Source: Desulfobacteraceae bacterium (GTDB lineage Bacteria; Desulfobacterota; Desulfobacteria; Desulfobacterales; JAABRJ01). From it: DNA of 49,227 nucleotides. Within the stretch, counting starts at the first letter, position 1, and every line of letters starts with the position of its first letter. The notes beneath the pieces were generated by a model. It was not told the DNA's origin. It searched no databases and saw nothing but the letters and a program-made list of their open reading frames with translations. Shown piece by piece: positions 48,820 to 49,227 of the stretch. The stretch lies in NCBI GenBank assembly GCA_022340425.1, contig JAJDNY010000056.1:1-49227 (forward strand). Direction: 5' to 3'. The translations under genes were made by a program, and so were the position numbers.

Positions 48820-49227
48820 CTACCCCGAGTGGGCAATTGCCTTGACCTCCTCGGCCTCCGAGCTGTCACCGAAGACGGCTTCCCTGATTATTCTCTCGGC
48901 GGTATCATTGAGGTGGGTGGTGAGTTCCTTGTCGAGTTCAACAAATTCGGGCCACAAGGTCTTGTCCACAAACGTTTTGGAGACTTTGGCCATTACGGTC
49001 GTGTATCGTTGGCGGTAATACCGGTAGGGCTTGATATCGTAGCGCCGCAGCAAGGCGACAAACAATTTTCGAGACCACATATTTTGCAGGGTAAATTGGT
49101 ACTCGATCGGGGGATCTGTCTCCTGGTATTGCTCTAATTTTTCCTTGATTCGTTGTCGTGCATTCTCGGCCGCGAATCGCTCGCCGGGGGTTGTCGCACC
49201 GGAGTAGAGCGCGTCAATCAATTTGAG
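48820..49227 (-). CDS. Conserved hypothetical protein, 5' end outside window
   Basis: An open frame with about 136 visible residues continues to the window edge, so the true start is not seen. It contains RQRIKEKLEQYQETDPPIEYQ, a helix, and a basic stretch KLFVALLRRYDIKPYRYYRQRYTTVMAKVSKTFVDKTLWPEFVELDKEL. I recall similar RRYxxxPYRYxRQRxTTVM proteins as hypothetical in Deltaproteobacteria but know no function. It ends 144 bases before the HdrC gene start, in the same direction. No catalytic motif is visible. The Arg/Tyr-rich region could bind nucleic acid, an unsupported guess. Confidence 0.65.
   Translation of the reverse strand, partial: LKLIDALYSGATTPGERFAAENARQRIKEKLEQYQETDPPIEYQFTLQNMWSRKLFVALLRRYDIKPYRYYRQRYTTVMAKVSKTFVDKTLWPEFVELDKELTTHLNDTAERIIREAVFGDSSEAEEVKAIAHSG

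Noticed and set aside
1-49227. tRNA, rRNA, CRISPR, IS or phage elements.
   Set aside because: No cloverleaf, rRNA segment, regularly spaced direct repeats, transposase, integrase or phage gene was seen.

Overview
The window is a high-GC bacterial chromosome segment packed with co-directional operons. The gene content fits a Desulfobacterota (Deltaproteobacteria)-type organism: a class III PHA synthase, cytoplasmic HdrB/HdrC-like iron-sulfur proteins, Feo/Fur/DtxR proteins with FeoA fusions, a PilZ protein, and a dispersed long-hairpin repeat that I associate from memory with Desulfobacterales genomes. The taxonomic call is an inference. No rRNA, tRNA, CRISPR array, insertion sequence or phage gene was found.

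Layout. 1-2.7 kb (minus): edge of a GAF-domain protein, then phaC and phaE (class III PHA synthase) with their own promoter. 2.75-7.2 kb (minus): mlaE-mlaF-mlaD-mlaC-mlaA lipid-transport operon; MlaF carries a degenerate GGDEF domain and a hairpin repeat sits between mlaF and mlaD. 7.3-12 kb (minus): TPR protein, PilZ protein, MFS transporter, an unrecognised protein and a hotdog thioesterase. 12.3-16.1 kb: kamA-like radical SAM gene (+), hisD (-) and serC (+), with a palindromic operator candidate between hisD and serC. 16.1-19.3 kb: membrane SpoIIE-type phosphatase (-), divergent from a CheD-like protein lacking its catalytic Cys and an HDOD protein (+). 19.4-26.5 kb (minus): second copy of the repeat, then the 2-oxoglutarate dehydrogenase genes sucA-sucB-lpdA, an alpha/beta hydrolase and a Slp lipoprotein. 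26.7-31.5 kb (+): SDR dehydrogenase, long CoA-transferase, a canonical terminator, and a lower-GC DUF3141 (PhaC-like) gene. 31.5-35.1 kb: DsbA-like protein (+), copper ATPase and HMA chaperone (-). 35.4-39.5 kb: DtxR-FeoA regulator (+) converging on a Fur-FeoA/feoA/feoB operon (-). 39.5-40.5 kb: structured spacer, a 62-residue protein gene and a candidate small RNA. 40.5-47.2 kb (+): a tripartite RND efflux operon whose TolC protein carries an N-terminal substrate-binding-protein domain. 47.2-49.2 kb (minus): hdrB, hdrC and an unrecognised partial gene.

Themes. Carbon storage and acyl-CoA metabolism occur twice (PhaEC; SDR, CoA-transferase and DUF3141). Metal homeostasis forms a compact block in which three proteins carry FeoA domains. 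Three signalling proteins look like ligand-binding or catalytically dead derivatives (the MlaF GGDEF domain, CheD without Cys, the SBP domain on TolC). The strongest candidates for undescribed biology are the MlaF-GGDEF fusion, the SBP-TolC fusion, the FeoA-fused regulator pair and the anti-Shine-Dalgarno small RNA.
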